Source: Noviherbaspirillum denitrificans
GTDB taxonomy: Bacteria > Pseudomonadota > Gammaproteobacteria > Burkholderiales > Burkholderiaceae_D
Length of the DNA: 48,777 nucleotides
Direction of reading: 5' to 3'
Assembly: GCF_002211445.1 (NCBI RefSeq)
Contig: NZ_LSTO01000001.1
Span: 3,211,419-3,260,195 of the forward strand
Below, piece by piece: positions 16,578-24,727 of this stretch; position 1 is the first letter of the stretch; the number at the start of each line of letters is the position of its first letter. The notes beneath the pieces are model-generated. The model had not been told where the DNA came from and did not search any database. It saw only the letters and a program-made list of their open reading frames with translations. Made by a program: the position numbers and the translations under genes.

Positions 16578-17702
16578 ATGATCATCAAAACCCTGGCAGC
16601 CCTTGCTGCCTGCTCGGCCTTTGGCCTTGCACATGCTGCTGAAGTCAGGATCGGCTCCGTGTTCGGCCTGACCGGCCCTACTGCTGCGACTGCGGCTGAG
16701 GGCATGGCGATCGCCAACGGCTACCTCGAGATGATCAATGCGAAGGGCGGCGTCAACGGCAACACGCTCAAGCTCTCGGTGCGGGACGACCAGTACGACC
16801 CGCGCAAGACGCCGGCGCTGGTCGAGGAACTCATTGCGAAGGAAAACATCGTCGCGCTGGTCAACGGGCTCGGCACGGCGAATACCGCTGCGCTGATGAA
16901 AACCGGCGTCCTGGCGCAGCATCGCGTGCCGCTGGTGGGCGTGTTCAGCGGTTCCGACGTCATCCGCGGCCCTGGCTCGGAACAGATCTTCCACACCCGC
17001 GCCAGCTATACCGACGAGGTCATGAAGATCTCGCGCCTGGCCAGCACCCTCGGGCTCAAGCGCGTGGCCGTGCTGTACCAGGAAGATGGCTTCGGCGCCA
17101 GCATCAACCAGGCCGTGGCGAAGGCGGCCGAGACCTATGGCTACGAAATCGTGCAAAAGGTGCCGTACAAGCCCGGCGAAACGAATTTTGCGGCGCATGC
17201 GAAGCAGATGAGCGATGCGCGGCCGCAGGCGATTTTCCTGATGGGCGTGCCGGAAGCGGTGTCGCATTTCATGCAGGTCTTCGACAAGTCGAAGTCGATG
17301 GCGCAGGTCTACGCACTGTCCTTCGTGCCGGCCAAGGCGCTCGCCGATGCGGCCGGCGAACAGCGGGTGCGCGGTGTCGGCATCAGCCAGGTGGTGCCCA
17401 ACCCGGCATCGACCACGCTGCCGCTGGCCAAGGAGTTCCAGACCTTTTTGAAGTCGCCCTATGGCAAGGGAATCAGTTCCAATCCGCTGAACTTCGAAGT
17501 GTTCCTCAACCTGCGGCTGGCAGTGGAGGCCATCCGCATGGCGGGGCCGAAGCCGACACCGGAAAAGGTGACGCAGGCACTGACCTCGATGAGCAGTTTC
17601 ATGCTGGCGGGCTATCCGATCAGCTTCAGCGAGACTAACCGGCGCGGCGCGCACTACCTCGACATTGCGGTGGTGGGCGCCAACGGCAGGCTTTCTTATT
17701 GA
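16578..17702 (+). CDS. ABC transporter substrate-binding protein, branched-chain amino acid type
   Basis: 374 residues with a Sec signal peptide cleaved after AHA at residue 20. The mature protein has the LivK-like (Peripla_BP_6) pattern: VRIGSVFGLTGPTAATAAEG, INAKGGVNGNTLKLSVRDDQYDP, ALVNGLGTANTAALM. It would capture a small amino-acid-like or aromatic ligand in the periplasm. No permease or ATPase gene is adjacent, so it is an orphan receptor whose transporter must lie elsewhere or be shared. ATG 16578 has AGGAG 6 nt upstream. It ends 44 bp from selD, converging with it. Confidence 0.92.
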   Translation: MIIKTLAALAACSAFGLAHAAEVRIGSVFGLTGPTAATAAEGMAIANGYLEMINAKGGVNGNTLKLSVRDDQYDPRKTPALVEELIAKENIVALVNGLGTANTAALMKTGVLAQHRVPLVGVFSGSDVIRGPGSEQIFHTRASYTDEVMKISRLASTLGLKRVAVLYQEDGFGASINQAVAKAAETYGYEIVQKVPYKPGETNFAAHAKQMSDARPQAIFLMGVPEAVSHFMQVFDKSKSMAQVYALSFVPAKALADAAGEQRVRGVGISQVVPNPASTTLPLAKEFQTFLKSPYGKGISSNPLNFEVFLNLRLAVEAIRMAGPKPTPEKVTQALTSMSSFMLAGYPISFSETNRRGAHYLDIAVVGANGRLSY

Positions 17703-17746
17703 ACAGGCAACCGGCGCCGCAGCCTGCCAAGCAGTTCGGGAAGGCG

Positions 17747-18802
17747 TTACTTGACGTGCACCTGCGGTGCTCCGGCAGCAACTTCGCCGATGACTGCCGC
17801 ATCCGCGAAGCCTTCCCGCTGGAACAGGGCGAGGACTTCCGGCACCGCCGCCGGATCGCAGGAGACGAGCAGGCCGCCGGAGGTCTGCGGGTCGGTCAGC
17901 AGGGCTTTCTGCACCGCCGAGACTGATTCGGCGAGGATGATGCTTTCACCATAGCCAGCCCAGTTGCGCGCCGACGCACCCGTGACGAAACCAGCTTCTG
18001 CCAGCGCCGATACGCCCGGAAGCACCGGCACACTGGACATGTCGATCTGCACCGAGACGCCTGCGCCGCGCGCCAGTTCGAGCGCATGTCCGAGCAGCCC
18101 GAAGCCGGTCACGTCCGTCATGGCATGGACGCCGGGCATGGAGGACAGCAGGCGGCCGGGCTTGTTGAGCCGGGTCGTGTTGACGATCATCGCCTTGTAG
18201 CCTTCGGCATCGAGCGCGTTCTTCTTGAGTGCGGCGGACAGCACGCCTACGCCGAGCGGCTTGCCGAGCACCAGCTTGTCTCCGGGGCGCGCGTCGGCAT
18301 TGCGCTTGACCCTGTCCGGATGGACCAGGCCCATCACCACCAGCCCGTAAATCGGTTCGACGGAATCGATAGTGTGCCCTCCTGCGATCGGTATGCCTGC
18401 TTCCGCGCACACCGCTTCGCCACCCTGGATGATCTTGCCGATGACGTCGACCGGGAGCTGGTTGATCGGCATTGCCACTAGCGCAAGCGCCATGATGGGG
18501 GTGCCGCCCATCGCGTAGACATCGGAAATCGCGTTCGTCGCCGCAATGCGTCCGAAGTCGTACGGATCGTCGACGATAGGCATGAAGAAATCCGTGGTGG
18601 CGATCAGCGCCTGTTCGTCGTTCAGCTTGTAGACGGCGGCATCGTCCGAGGTTTCTATTCCGACAAGCAATTCCTTCGGCACCGGAAAGCCGCTGGAGCG
18701 CTTCAGGATATCGGCCAGCACGCCGGGTGCAATCTTGCAGCCACAGCCGCCGCCGTGGGAAAACGAGGTGAGCCGAATCGGGTTGTCGACGGAAGTATTC
18801 AT
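17747..18802 (-). CDS. selD: Selenide, water dikinase (selenophosphate synthetase)
   Basis: 351 residues. SelD makes selenophosphate, the selenium donor for selenocysteine and tRNA selenouridine. The catalytic N-terminal loop SHGGGCGCK has Cys20 and Lys23, equivalent to E. coli Cys17 and Lys20; here it is an ordinary cysteine, not an in-frame TGA. ATP-binding signatures ETSDDAAVYKL, TTDFFMPIVDDPYDFGRIAA and NAISDVYAMGG follow. I chose ATG 18802 by comparison with known SelD starts; a TTG ten codons upstream is less likely. mnmH lies 4.2 kb away on the other strand. No selA, selB or tRNA-Sec is in the window. Confidence 0.96.
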   Translation of the reverse strand: MNTSVDNPIRLTSFSHGGGCGCKIAPGVLADILKRSSGFPVPKELLVGIETSDDAAVYKLNDEQALIATTDFFMPIVDDPYDFGRIAATNAISDVYAMGGTPIMALALVAMPINQLPVDVIGKIIQGGEAVCAEAGIPIAGGHTIDSVEPIYGLVVMGLVHPDRVKRNADARPGDKLVLGKPLGVGVLSAALKKNALDAEGYKAMIVNTTRLNKPGRLLSSMPGVHAMTDVTGFGLLGHALELARGAGVSVQIDMSSVPVLPGVSALAEAGFVTGASARNWAGYGESIILAESVSAVQKALLTDPQTSGGLLVSCDPAAVPEVLALFQREGFADAAVIGEVAAGAPQVHVK

Positions 18803-18879
18803 TGCTGTGGGAGTGGTCAGGGAAGGGGGCAAGAATACCCCGGAACGCGCCGCGCGTCATATTGGCGTCCCGGAATTTT

Positions 18880-18895
18880 ATTGACTATAGTCAAT
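18880..18895. promoter_or_regulatory. 16-bp perfect palindrome between selD and the FIST gene
   Basis: ATTGACTATAGTCAAT is a perfect 16-bp palindrome in the 141-bp divergent gap, 49 bp before the FIST start and 78 bp before the selD start. It contains TTGACT, a -35-like hexamer, on both strands. A dimeric repressor could act here on both genes. The regulator is unknown. Confidence 0.5.
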
Positions 18896-18943
18896 TGGAT
18901 ACCCACGATAAGCGGGGCGCAGGCCGGGGGGAGGGAGACCGCC

Positions 18944-20101
18944 ATGAGCACGCAGCAACCGATTCGCACGTCCCAGTCCTGCGCTGCGGACGCGCGGGAA
19001 GCCGTGCGCGAATTTCACGCCAGCGTGGCACACGCCGAGATGGCGCTGGTGATGTTTTTTTGCTCGATCGACTACGACCTTGATGCCGTGGCCGATGAAA
19101 TGCGCCGGCTGTTCGGGAATACGCCGGTGGTCGGCTGCACGACGGCGGGTGAAATCGGGCCTGCCGGTTACCGCGGGCAAAGCATTTCGGGGGCGAGCTT
19201 TCCGGCCGGCTCCTGTACGGCAGTGACCGGTCACCTGGATTGCTTGCGACAGTTCGAAATGACGCGCGGACAGGCGTTCACCCAATCCCTGCTGCATCGC
19301 CTGCAGGCGATGGCGCCGGGCGCCGATCCCCATAACAGCTTCGCCTTCCTGCTGATCGACGGGATGTCGGTGCGCGAGGAGCCGGTCACGCGCTCCCTGC
19401 AAATGACGCTCGGGCGCCTGCCAATGTTCGGCGGCTCGGCCGGGGACGGGTTGAAATTCGCGGCCACGCAAGTCTTTCACGACGGCAGCTTCCATGAGGA
19501 CAGCGCTGTCCTCGTTGTCGCGACCACGGCGCTGCCGTTCCGTATTTTCAAGACGCAGCATTTCATTTCGACCGACGAACGGATGGTCGTGACCGAAGCC
19601 GACGCGGACGCCCGCATCGTGCGGGAAATCAACGGCCTGCCGGCGGCGCAGGAGTATGCGCGCATGGTCGGGGTGGACGTTGACGACCTCGATCCGATGC
19701 GTTTCGCCGCTTCTCCGGTCGTGGTGCTGATCGATGGAATGGATTACGTTCGCTCGATCCAGAAGGCCAACCCCGACGGCAGCCTCACGTTTTACTGCGC
19801 CATCGAGGAGGGCCTGGTGCTCCGTGTGGCGCGCGGCGTCGACCTGGTGGAAAACCTGGTGGAGGCGCTCGAGCGCGTCGAGGCGGAAATCGGCCGGCCG
19901 CAAGTCGTCTTCGGCTGCGACTGCATCCTGCGCCAGCTCGAAATTGTGCAGTGCGGACTGCGGGAGCGCGTGTCCGAGGTGCTCGGCAAGTACAACACCG
20001 TCGGCTTCAATACCTACGGCGAGCAGTTCGGCGGGGTGCACGTCAACCAGACCTTTACCGGTATTGCCATCGGCAGCCCGAAAGAGGCGGGCAATGGCTG
20101 A
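18944..20101 (+). CDS. FIST-domain sensory protein
   Basis: 385 residues from ATG 18944 (GGGAGG 8 nt upstream). FIST_N covers roughly residues 20-215 (MALVMFFCSIDYDLDAVADEM, VVGCTTAGEIGPAGY, FAFLLIDGMSVREE, MFGGSAGDGLKF). FIST_C covers about 225-365 (GLPAAQEYARMVGVDVDDL, VFGCDCILRQLE, VGFNTYGEQFGGVHVNQTFTG). FIST domains are thought to bind small ligands, perhaps amino acids, and to pass signals to linked enzymes. The stop overlaps the start of a GGDEF-EAL-REC gene by 8 bp, so the FIST protein is very probably its soluble sensory partner. It lacks a signal peptide and membrane helices. Confidence 0.92.
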   Translation: MSTQQPIRTSQSCAADAREAVREFHASVAHAEMALVMFFCSIDYDLDAVADEMRRLFGNTPVVGCTTAGEIGPAGYRGQSISGASFPAGSCTAVTGHLDCLRQFEMTRGQAFTQSLLHRLQAMAPGADPHNSFAFLLIDGMSVREEPVTRSLQMTLGRLPMFGGSAGDGLKFAATQVFHDGSFHEDSAVLVVATTALPFRIFKTQHFISTDERMVVTEADADARIVREINGLPAAQEYARMVGVDVDDLDPMRFAASPVVVLIDGMDYVRSIQKANPDGSLTFYCAIEEGLVLRVARGVDLVENLVEALERVEAEIGRPQVVFGCDCILRQLEIVQCGLRERVSEVLGKYNTVGFNTYGEQFGGVHVNQTFTGIAIGSPKEAGNG

Positions 20102-22991
20102 TCCCGCATCAGGGGGACCGTCCGCTAACGAGCAGGGGATGCGCGACGAAATCGTGCGCCTCAAGAAGATGGTCCAGGCGCTCATGAATCGTGCCGAGCG
20201 CAGCACCAGCGCGCGCGGGTCCGACTTCAGCCTGTTCCAGACGGCGATCCTGCTGGAAGACCAGGTGCGCCGTCGCACGGAAGACCTCGAAGCCGCGCTT
20301 CGAGAGAATGAAAAGATCACCCGCGTGCTGCAGAACACCTCCCTGCAGATGGAGATGGAAATCAGCCAGCGGCGGCGGGTGCAGGATGCGCTGTTCCAGA
20401 GCGAGCAGCGCTACCGCACCGCCACTGAAGCGGCACAGGATATTTTCATCACGGTGGACGACGATAACGTCATCGTTTTCGTCAACCCCTCGGTGCAGCG
20501 GATACTTGGCTATGCGCCGTCTCAGCTGATCGGCCGCGACTTCGGCACGCTGATGCCGCCGCACCTGCGCACGGCGAAGCGCAACCTGTCCTGGAACGGC
20601 GTCCAGGTGCCCTGCCTGCACCAGGACGGCAGCGAGGTGCCGCTCGAGTTTTCGTTTGGCGAATTTGTGCAGAATGGCCGGCGCTACTTCACCGGGATCG
20701 CGCGCGACATCACCGAGCGCAAGCGTGCCGAGGCGCTACGTGAAGGCCAATTGCGCGTGCTGGAAATGATCGCACTCGACGCGCCTCTGGAAGAGTCGCT
20801 TGCCTCCCTGCAGCAATGCATTGAAGCCCAGTACGAAGGCATGCTCAGCGCGGTCATCCTGCCCGACGAAAGCGCCCGCTTGATGCTTTACTGCATCGCG
20901 CCGAGCCTGCCTGCAAGCTTCCGCGAAGCGCTGGTCGGATGCCCCATCGGCCCCGATGCCGGATGCTGCGGCAGCGCCATGTATCGGCGCGAGCCGGTCA
21001 TCGTGCCTGACGTCATGGTCGATCCGCTGTGCGCCGGCCTGCGTGGCATCGCCGAAGCCAACGGCTTGCGGGCATGCTGGTCGCATCCGATCATTTCCGG
21101 GGCCGGCAAGGTGCTTGGCGCGTTCAGCGTCTATTACCGCCACGTGCGGATGCCGGACAAGCCGGAGCTGAAACTCATCGAACTCGCCGTGCGCATCGCC
21201 GGAATCGCCATCGAGCGCAAGCAGGACGAGGACTACATCCGGCACATGGCCCATCACGATGCGCTGACCGGCCTGCCCAACCGCCTGCTGCTGGAAGACC
21301 GCTTGAGTCAGGCCATCGCGCGCGCCGCCCGTTACCATGCGCTGGTCGCGGTCCTGTTCGTCGATCTCGACCATTTCAAGCACGTCAACGATTCCCTCGG
21401 CCACCATATCGGCGACAAGCTGCTGCAGGCGATCGGCGAACGCATGCAGGACTGCCTGCGGGAAGGCGACAGCATCGCGCGCCTGGGCGGCGACGAGTTC
21501 GTGATCTGCCTTGCCGAGGTCAGCCGCAACCGCGATGCGGCCGCCGTGGCGCAAAAGATCCAGGCGGCGCTGGCGGAAAGTTTCACTGTCGACGGCAATG
21601 TGCTGCAGGTCGGCAGCAGCATCGGCATCAGCCTCTATCCGCTCGATGGTGCCGATGCGGAAGCGCTGCTGCGGGCGGCGGACGCGGCCATGTATGACGC
21701 CAAGGCCAAGGGGCGGGGAAACTACCAGTTCTTCACGCCTGCACTCAATATCGCGGCGCAGCAGAGGCTGACGGTGTCGAACCAGCTGCGCCAGGCCTTG
21801 GTGCGCGGCGAATTCGTGCTGTACTACCAACCTCAGGTCAGCCTGCGCTCGGGCGCCATTGTCGGCGTGGAAGCCTTGATGCGCTGGAAGCGTTGCCAGC
21901 ACGGAAAGCATGATCTCGTTTCGCCCACCCATTTCATCCCTATCCTCGAAGAGATCGGGCTGATGGCCGAAGCCGGGAAGTGGGTCCTGCGCGAAGCCTG
22001 CATGCAGGCCGCGGCATGGCAAAAGATGGGACTGGCGCCGATCCGGCTGGCGGTCAACCTGTCCGCGCGCCAGTTCGCCGGCGACGACATCGTCCGCACG
22101 GTCATCGAGGTGCTGGACGAATCCGGACTCGGGCCGGAATGGCTGGAACTGGAAATCACCGAAAGCCTGATGTTCGACGACTCGGAGCGGATCATCCATG
22201 CGATGCATGAACTCAAACGCCTGGGCGTGAGCCTGTCGCTCGACGATTTCGGCACGGGTTACTCCTCCCTGTCCTACCTGCGGCGCTTCCCGGTGGACCG
22301 GGTAAAGATCGACCGTTCCTTCGTGCAGGACCTGACCACCAACGCCGGCGGCGCGGATATCGTGCGCAGCATCCTGGCGCTGTCGCAAAAACTCGGCCTG
22401 GCCGCCATTGCAGAGGGCGTGGAGACCGAAGCACAGCTCGGTTACCTGCGCCAGCAGGGCTGCGCCGAGATCCAGGGTTACCTGTTCAGCCCGCCTTTCC
22501 CGGCAGAAGAAATGACGCTGCTGCTGCGCTCCGACAGGCGCATTCCACTGTTTTCCCATTTGCCGCTGCCCGAGCATACGCTGATGGTCGTGGATGACGA
22601 CGAGCAGGTCGGCGCCGCGCTGAAGCGTTTGCTGCACAAGGAGGGACTTCACGTGTTGTGCGCGTCACGCGTGGAGGACGCCTTTGAACTGCTGGCGTGC
22701 AACAGCGTCGGCGTGATCCTTGCCGACCTCGATATTTCGGGCGACAGCGGGATCGACTTCCTGGCGCGCACCAAGCGCCTGCATCCGGACTCCATCCGCA
22801 TCCTGCTGACCGGGGAAGCGGAGATTGCGGCGGTCGTCAATGCCATCAACAAGGGCGCGATCTACAAGATCCTCGTCAAGCCATGGGTCGACCAGTTTCT
22901 GGTCGAGAATATCCGGGAGGCTTTTGCACTGTACGCCGCACTCAAGGAAGCCTTTGTCCTGCATCCTGTCACTGACTACGGTTCGCTGTAG
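20094..22991 (+). CDS. PAS-GAF-GGDEF-EAL-REC cyclic di-GMP enzyme
   Basis: 965 residues from ATG 20094. Order: coiled coil (about 50-105), PAS (105-210), GAF-like (220-375), GGDEF (385-548), EAL (560-805), receiver (828-945). The diguanylate cyclase site LGGDEF is intact (465-469) with an RxxD inhibitory site (Arg456-Asp459). The EAL domain keeps E593AL, NLSARQF, EITE, DDFGTGYSS and AEGVET. The receiver has VVDDDEQ and probable phospho-Asp878. Both making and breaking of c-di-GMP are therefore possible. A C-terminal receiver is unusual; most sit at the N-terminus. The gene overlaps the FIST gene and is followed 13 bp later by mnmH. Confidence 0.93.
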   Translation: MADPASGGPSANEQGMRDEIVRLKKMVQALMNRAERSTSARGSDFSLFQTAILLEDQVRRRTEDLEAALRENEKITRVLQNTSLQMEMEISQRRRVQDALFQSEQRYRTATEAAQDIFITVDDDNVIVFVNPSVQRILGYAPSQLIGRDFGTLMPPHLRTAKRNLSWNGVQVPCLHQDGSEVPLEFSFGEFVQNGRRYFTGIARDITERKRAEALREGQLRVLEMIALDAPLEESLASLQQCIEAQYEGMLSAVILPDESARLMLYCIAPSLPASFREALVGCPIGPDAGCCGSAMYRREPVIVPDVMVDPLCAGLRGIAEANGLRACWSHPIISGAGKVLGAFSVYYRHVRMPDKPELKLIELAVRIAGIAIERKQDEDYIRHMAHHDALTGLPNRLLLEDRLSQAIARAARYHALVAVLFVDLDHFKHVNDSLGHHIGDKLLQAIGERMQDCLREGDSIARLGGDEFVICLAEVSRNRDAAAVAQKIQAALAESFTVDGNVLQVGSSIGISLYPLDGADAEALLRAADAAMYDAKAKGRGNYQFFTPALNIAAQQRLTVSNQLRQALVRGEFVLYYQPQVSLRSGAIVGVEALMRWKRCQHGKHDLVSPTHFIPILEEIGLMAEAGKWVLREACMQAAAWQKMGLAPIRLAVNLSARQFAGDDIVRTVIEVLDESGLGPEWLELEITESLMFDDSERIIHAMHELKRLGVSLSLDDFGTGYSSLSYLRRFPVDRVKIDRSFVQDLTTNAGGADIVRSILALSQKLGLAAIAEGVETEAQLGYLRQQGCAEIQGYLFSPPFPAEEMTLLLRSDRRIPLFSHLPLPEHTLMVVDDDEQVGAALKRLLHKEGLHVLCASRVEDAFELLACNSVGVILADLDISGDSGIDFLARTKRLHPDSIRILLTGEAEIAAVVNAINKGAIYKILVKPWVDQFLVENIREAFALYAALKEAFVLHPVTDYGSL

Positions 22992-23004
22992 GTAAAATAC
23001 GGGG

Positions 23005-24054
23005 ATGCAAAATTTCGATTCCTACGATCTGATCATCGACGCCCGCAGTCCGCGTGAATACGAGGAAGACCATATTCCCGGCGCCATCAACCTGCCTGTC
23101 GTCGACAACGCCGAATACGCCGAAGTCGGGACACTCCACCGCACCGACCCGCTTGCCGCCTACCAGCTCGGCGCGCGCTATTCGCTGATGAACATCGCCC
23201 GCCACATCGAGCAGCATGTGGCGAAATACCCGGCCAAGAGCCGCATCCTGGTGTACTGCTTCCGTGGCGGAAAACGCAGCAAGGTCTGGTTCGACGTGCT
23301 CGACACCATCGGCTACCGGGTGGAGAAACTCAAGGGGGGATGGAAAGCTTACCGGCGCTGGGTGAATGAGGAAATGGCAACATTCCCGGCCGGGTTCCGC
23401 TACGTCGTTGTCTCCGGCCCCACCGGCTGCGGCAAGACCCGCCTGCTCGGCGCTCTGCACCAGGCAGGCGCGCAGGTGCTGGACCTGGAAGGCATTGCCA
23501 CCCATCGCGGCTCAATCATCGGCGCTGTTCCGGGGAAGAACCAGCCGACCCAGAAGATGTTCGACAGCCTGCTGCTGCGCCAGCTCAAGCAGTTCGATCC
23601 GGCGCGCCCCGTGTGGGTGGAGTCGGAGAGCAAGAAGATCGGCAAGGTGCAGTTGCCCGATGCGCTGCTGGAGCGCATGCGCGGCGGCTTCACGGTCAGT
23701 GTCGACGCGCCGATGCCGCAGCGGGTGCAATTGCTGCGCGAGGATTACGCGCATTTCGAGCAGGACCCGCAATCCATGATCGATCGTCTTGCCTTCCTGC
23801 GTCCGCTGATCGGGGGCGAGGAGTTTTCGGCATGGGAGGACCTTGCAGCGCGGCGTGAAGTACCGGCCCTGTTCGAGCGACTGATGCGCAACCATTACGA
23901 TCCGACATACAGGCGATCGACCTTGCGCAATTATCCGGATATCGACAAATCGCCGAAGGTGATGCTGGAAGACCTGTCTGCTGAAGGATTATTGCCCGTG
24001 GCAAGGGAGCTTCGCGCGCAGTTCGATGTCGCCGACGACGCCAAGGCAGCGTAA
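23005..24054 (+). CDS. mnmH: tRNA 2-selenouridine synthase
   Basis: 349 residues (also called SelU/YbbB). It replaces sulfur with selenium at the wobble 2-thiouridine of tRNAs for Lys, Glu and Gln, using selenophosphate from SelD. The N-terminal rhodanese domain has DARSPREYEEDHIPGAINLP and the active Cys85 in YCFRGGKRS. The C-terminal P-loop domain has GPTGCGKT (138-145). The start ATG follows the upstream c-di-GMP gene by only 13 bp with a weak ribosome site (CGGGG), so expression probably depends on that operon. selD is the other half of the pathway, 4.2 kb upstream on the opposite strand. Confidence 0.96.
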   Translation: MQNFDSYDLIIDARSPREYEEDHIPGAINLPVVDNAEYAEVGTLHRTDPLAAYQLGARYSLMNIARHIEQHVAKYPAKSRILVYCFRGGKRSKVWFDVLDTIGYRVEKLKGGWKAYRRWVNEEMATFPAGFRYVVVSGPTGCGKTRLLGALHQAGAQVLDLEGIATHRGSIIGAVPGKNQPTQKMFDSLLLRQLKQFDPARPVWVESESKKIGKVQLPDALLERMRGGFTVSVDAPMPQRVQLLREDYAHFEQDPQSMIDRLAFLRPLIGGEEFSAWEDLAARREVPALFERLMRNHYDPTYRRSTLRNYPDIDKSPKVMLEDLSAEGLLPVARELRAQFDVADDAKAA

Positions 24055-24056
24055 AC

Positions 24057-24082
24057 AAAAAAAAGGCGGCACGAGGGCCGCC
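24057..24082 (-). terminator. Rho-independent terminator of the NrfJ-like gene
   Basis: On the minus strand the stem GGCGGC/GCCGCC (24065-24070 with 24077-24082, 6-nt loop) is followed by eight T residues (24057-24064). It sits 26 bp past the stop of the minus gene and just after the mnmH stop on plus. Confidence 0.85.
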
Positions 24083-24107
24083 CGGAGAGGGAGGAGAAAG
24101 AGGTGCG

Positions 24108-24485
24108 TTACGGCTTTTCGTTCGTGACGACCACGCGGTTCACGAACATCACGGACGGGAAAGTGCGGTCGAGCAGCTTGCTGCGGAAATTGGTCATCAC
24201 CGCGCCGTCTTCAAAGCGGACCACGGCGTCTTTTTTTACCGCGACCTTCGGTGCGGCCAGCCACAGGGTTTCCTTGCCCTTGGCAACTTCGATATAGGTG
24301 TACTCGCTTGCGTCCAGCGTGCTCAGCACCTTGCCCTTGAGCGGCAGGTCAGCGTCGGGCGTGTTCTTCGGTGCTTTCAACATGTCGGCCGACATGGACG
24401 GCGACGGATGCCCGGTCGGTGCAGCCTGCACGGAAACGGAAACAGCCAGTGCGGCGATCGCGAACAGGGCGGAAATGGCTTTCAT
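24108..24485 (-). CDS. NrfJ-like small periplasmic protein
   Basis: 125 residues with a signal peptide (cleavage near residue 21, after VQA). The mature part has LKGKVLSTLDASEYTYIEVAKG, ETLWLAAPKVAVKKDAVVRF and NFRSKLLDRTFPSVMFVNRV. This is a beta-barrel-like pattern I associate with NrfJ-related proteins, which are exported and often found near respiratory or copper/redox genes. The molecular role is unknown. A ribosome site (AAAGGA) lies 8 nt before ATG 24485. A perfect 12-bp-arm palindrome lies 25 bp further upstream, and a terminator closes the gene, so it is a single regulated unit. Confidence 0.65.
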   Translation of the reverse strand: MKAISALFAIAALAVSVSVQAAPTGHPSPSMSADMLKAPKNTPDADLPLKGKVLSTLDASEYTYIEVAKGKETLWLAAPKVAVKKDAVVRFEDGAVMTNFRSKLLDRTFPSVMFVNRVVVTNEKP

Positions 24486-24509
24486 CGATATTGTCCTTTT
24501 GTAGGTGAA

Positions 24510-24534
24510 TGAATGACAGGCTGCCTGTCATTCA
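24510..24534. promoter_or_regulatory. 25-bp perfect inverted repeat before the NrfJ-like gene
   Basis: Arms TGAATGACAGGC (24510-24521) and its exact complement (24523-24534) flank a single T. It begins 25 bp upstream of the start codon of the minus-strand gene, so it may be an operator for a dimeric repressor, or a 5' UTR hairpin if transcription starts upstream. There is no T run, so it is not a terminator. The rest of the 242-bp gap holds the terminator of the FtsH-like gene and no ORF. Confidence 0.6.
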
Positions 24535-24681
24535 GTGAAACGCTTTTTCGTTAAAGCATCTTTCGCGCCAGCAGCACCAGTCTGACGCCACGACTGGGAA
24601 AGCGCCGGATTTCAGCTGATTTTCTGGACGAAAAATCCCAAATGCGGGACTGCTTTTTTCTCGAATCCGGGAAGCAGAACG

Positions 24682-24707
24682 AAAAAAGCCCCGGGGCAAC
24701 CGGGGCT
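24682..24707 (-). terminator. Rho-independent terminator of the FtsH-like gene
   Basis: The stem AGCCCCGG/CCGGGGCT (24687-24694 with 24700-24707, 5-nt loop) is followed on the minus strand by six T residues (24682-24687), 20 bp past the stop codon. Confidence 0.9.
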
Positions 24708-24727
24708 CGATATGGAACGGCTCGGAA

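Noticed and set aside
18720-18760. A selenocysteine codon in selD
   Set aside because: The active-site motif GGGCGCK is encoded by ordinary cysteine codons with no in-frame TGA, and no SECIS-like context was seen.
20736-22652. A 638-codon open frame on the minus strand inside the GGDEF-EAL-REC gene
   Set aside because: It is antisense to a gene with clear domains, its translation is rich in His/Arg/Gln/Asp without known motifs, and GC-rich third positions explain the open frame. The same applies to the long minus frame at 27549-29207 and the plus frame at 2588-3925.
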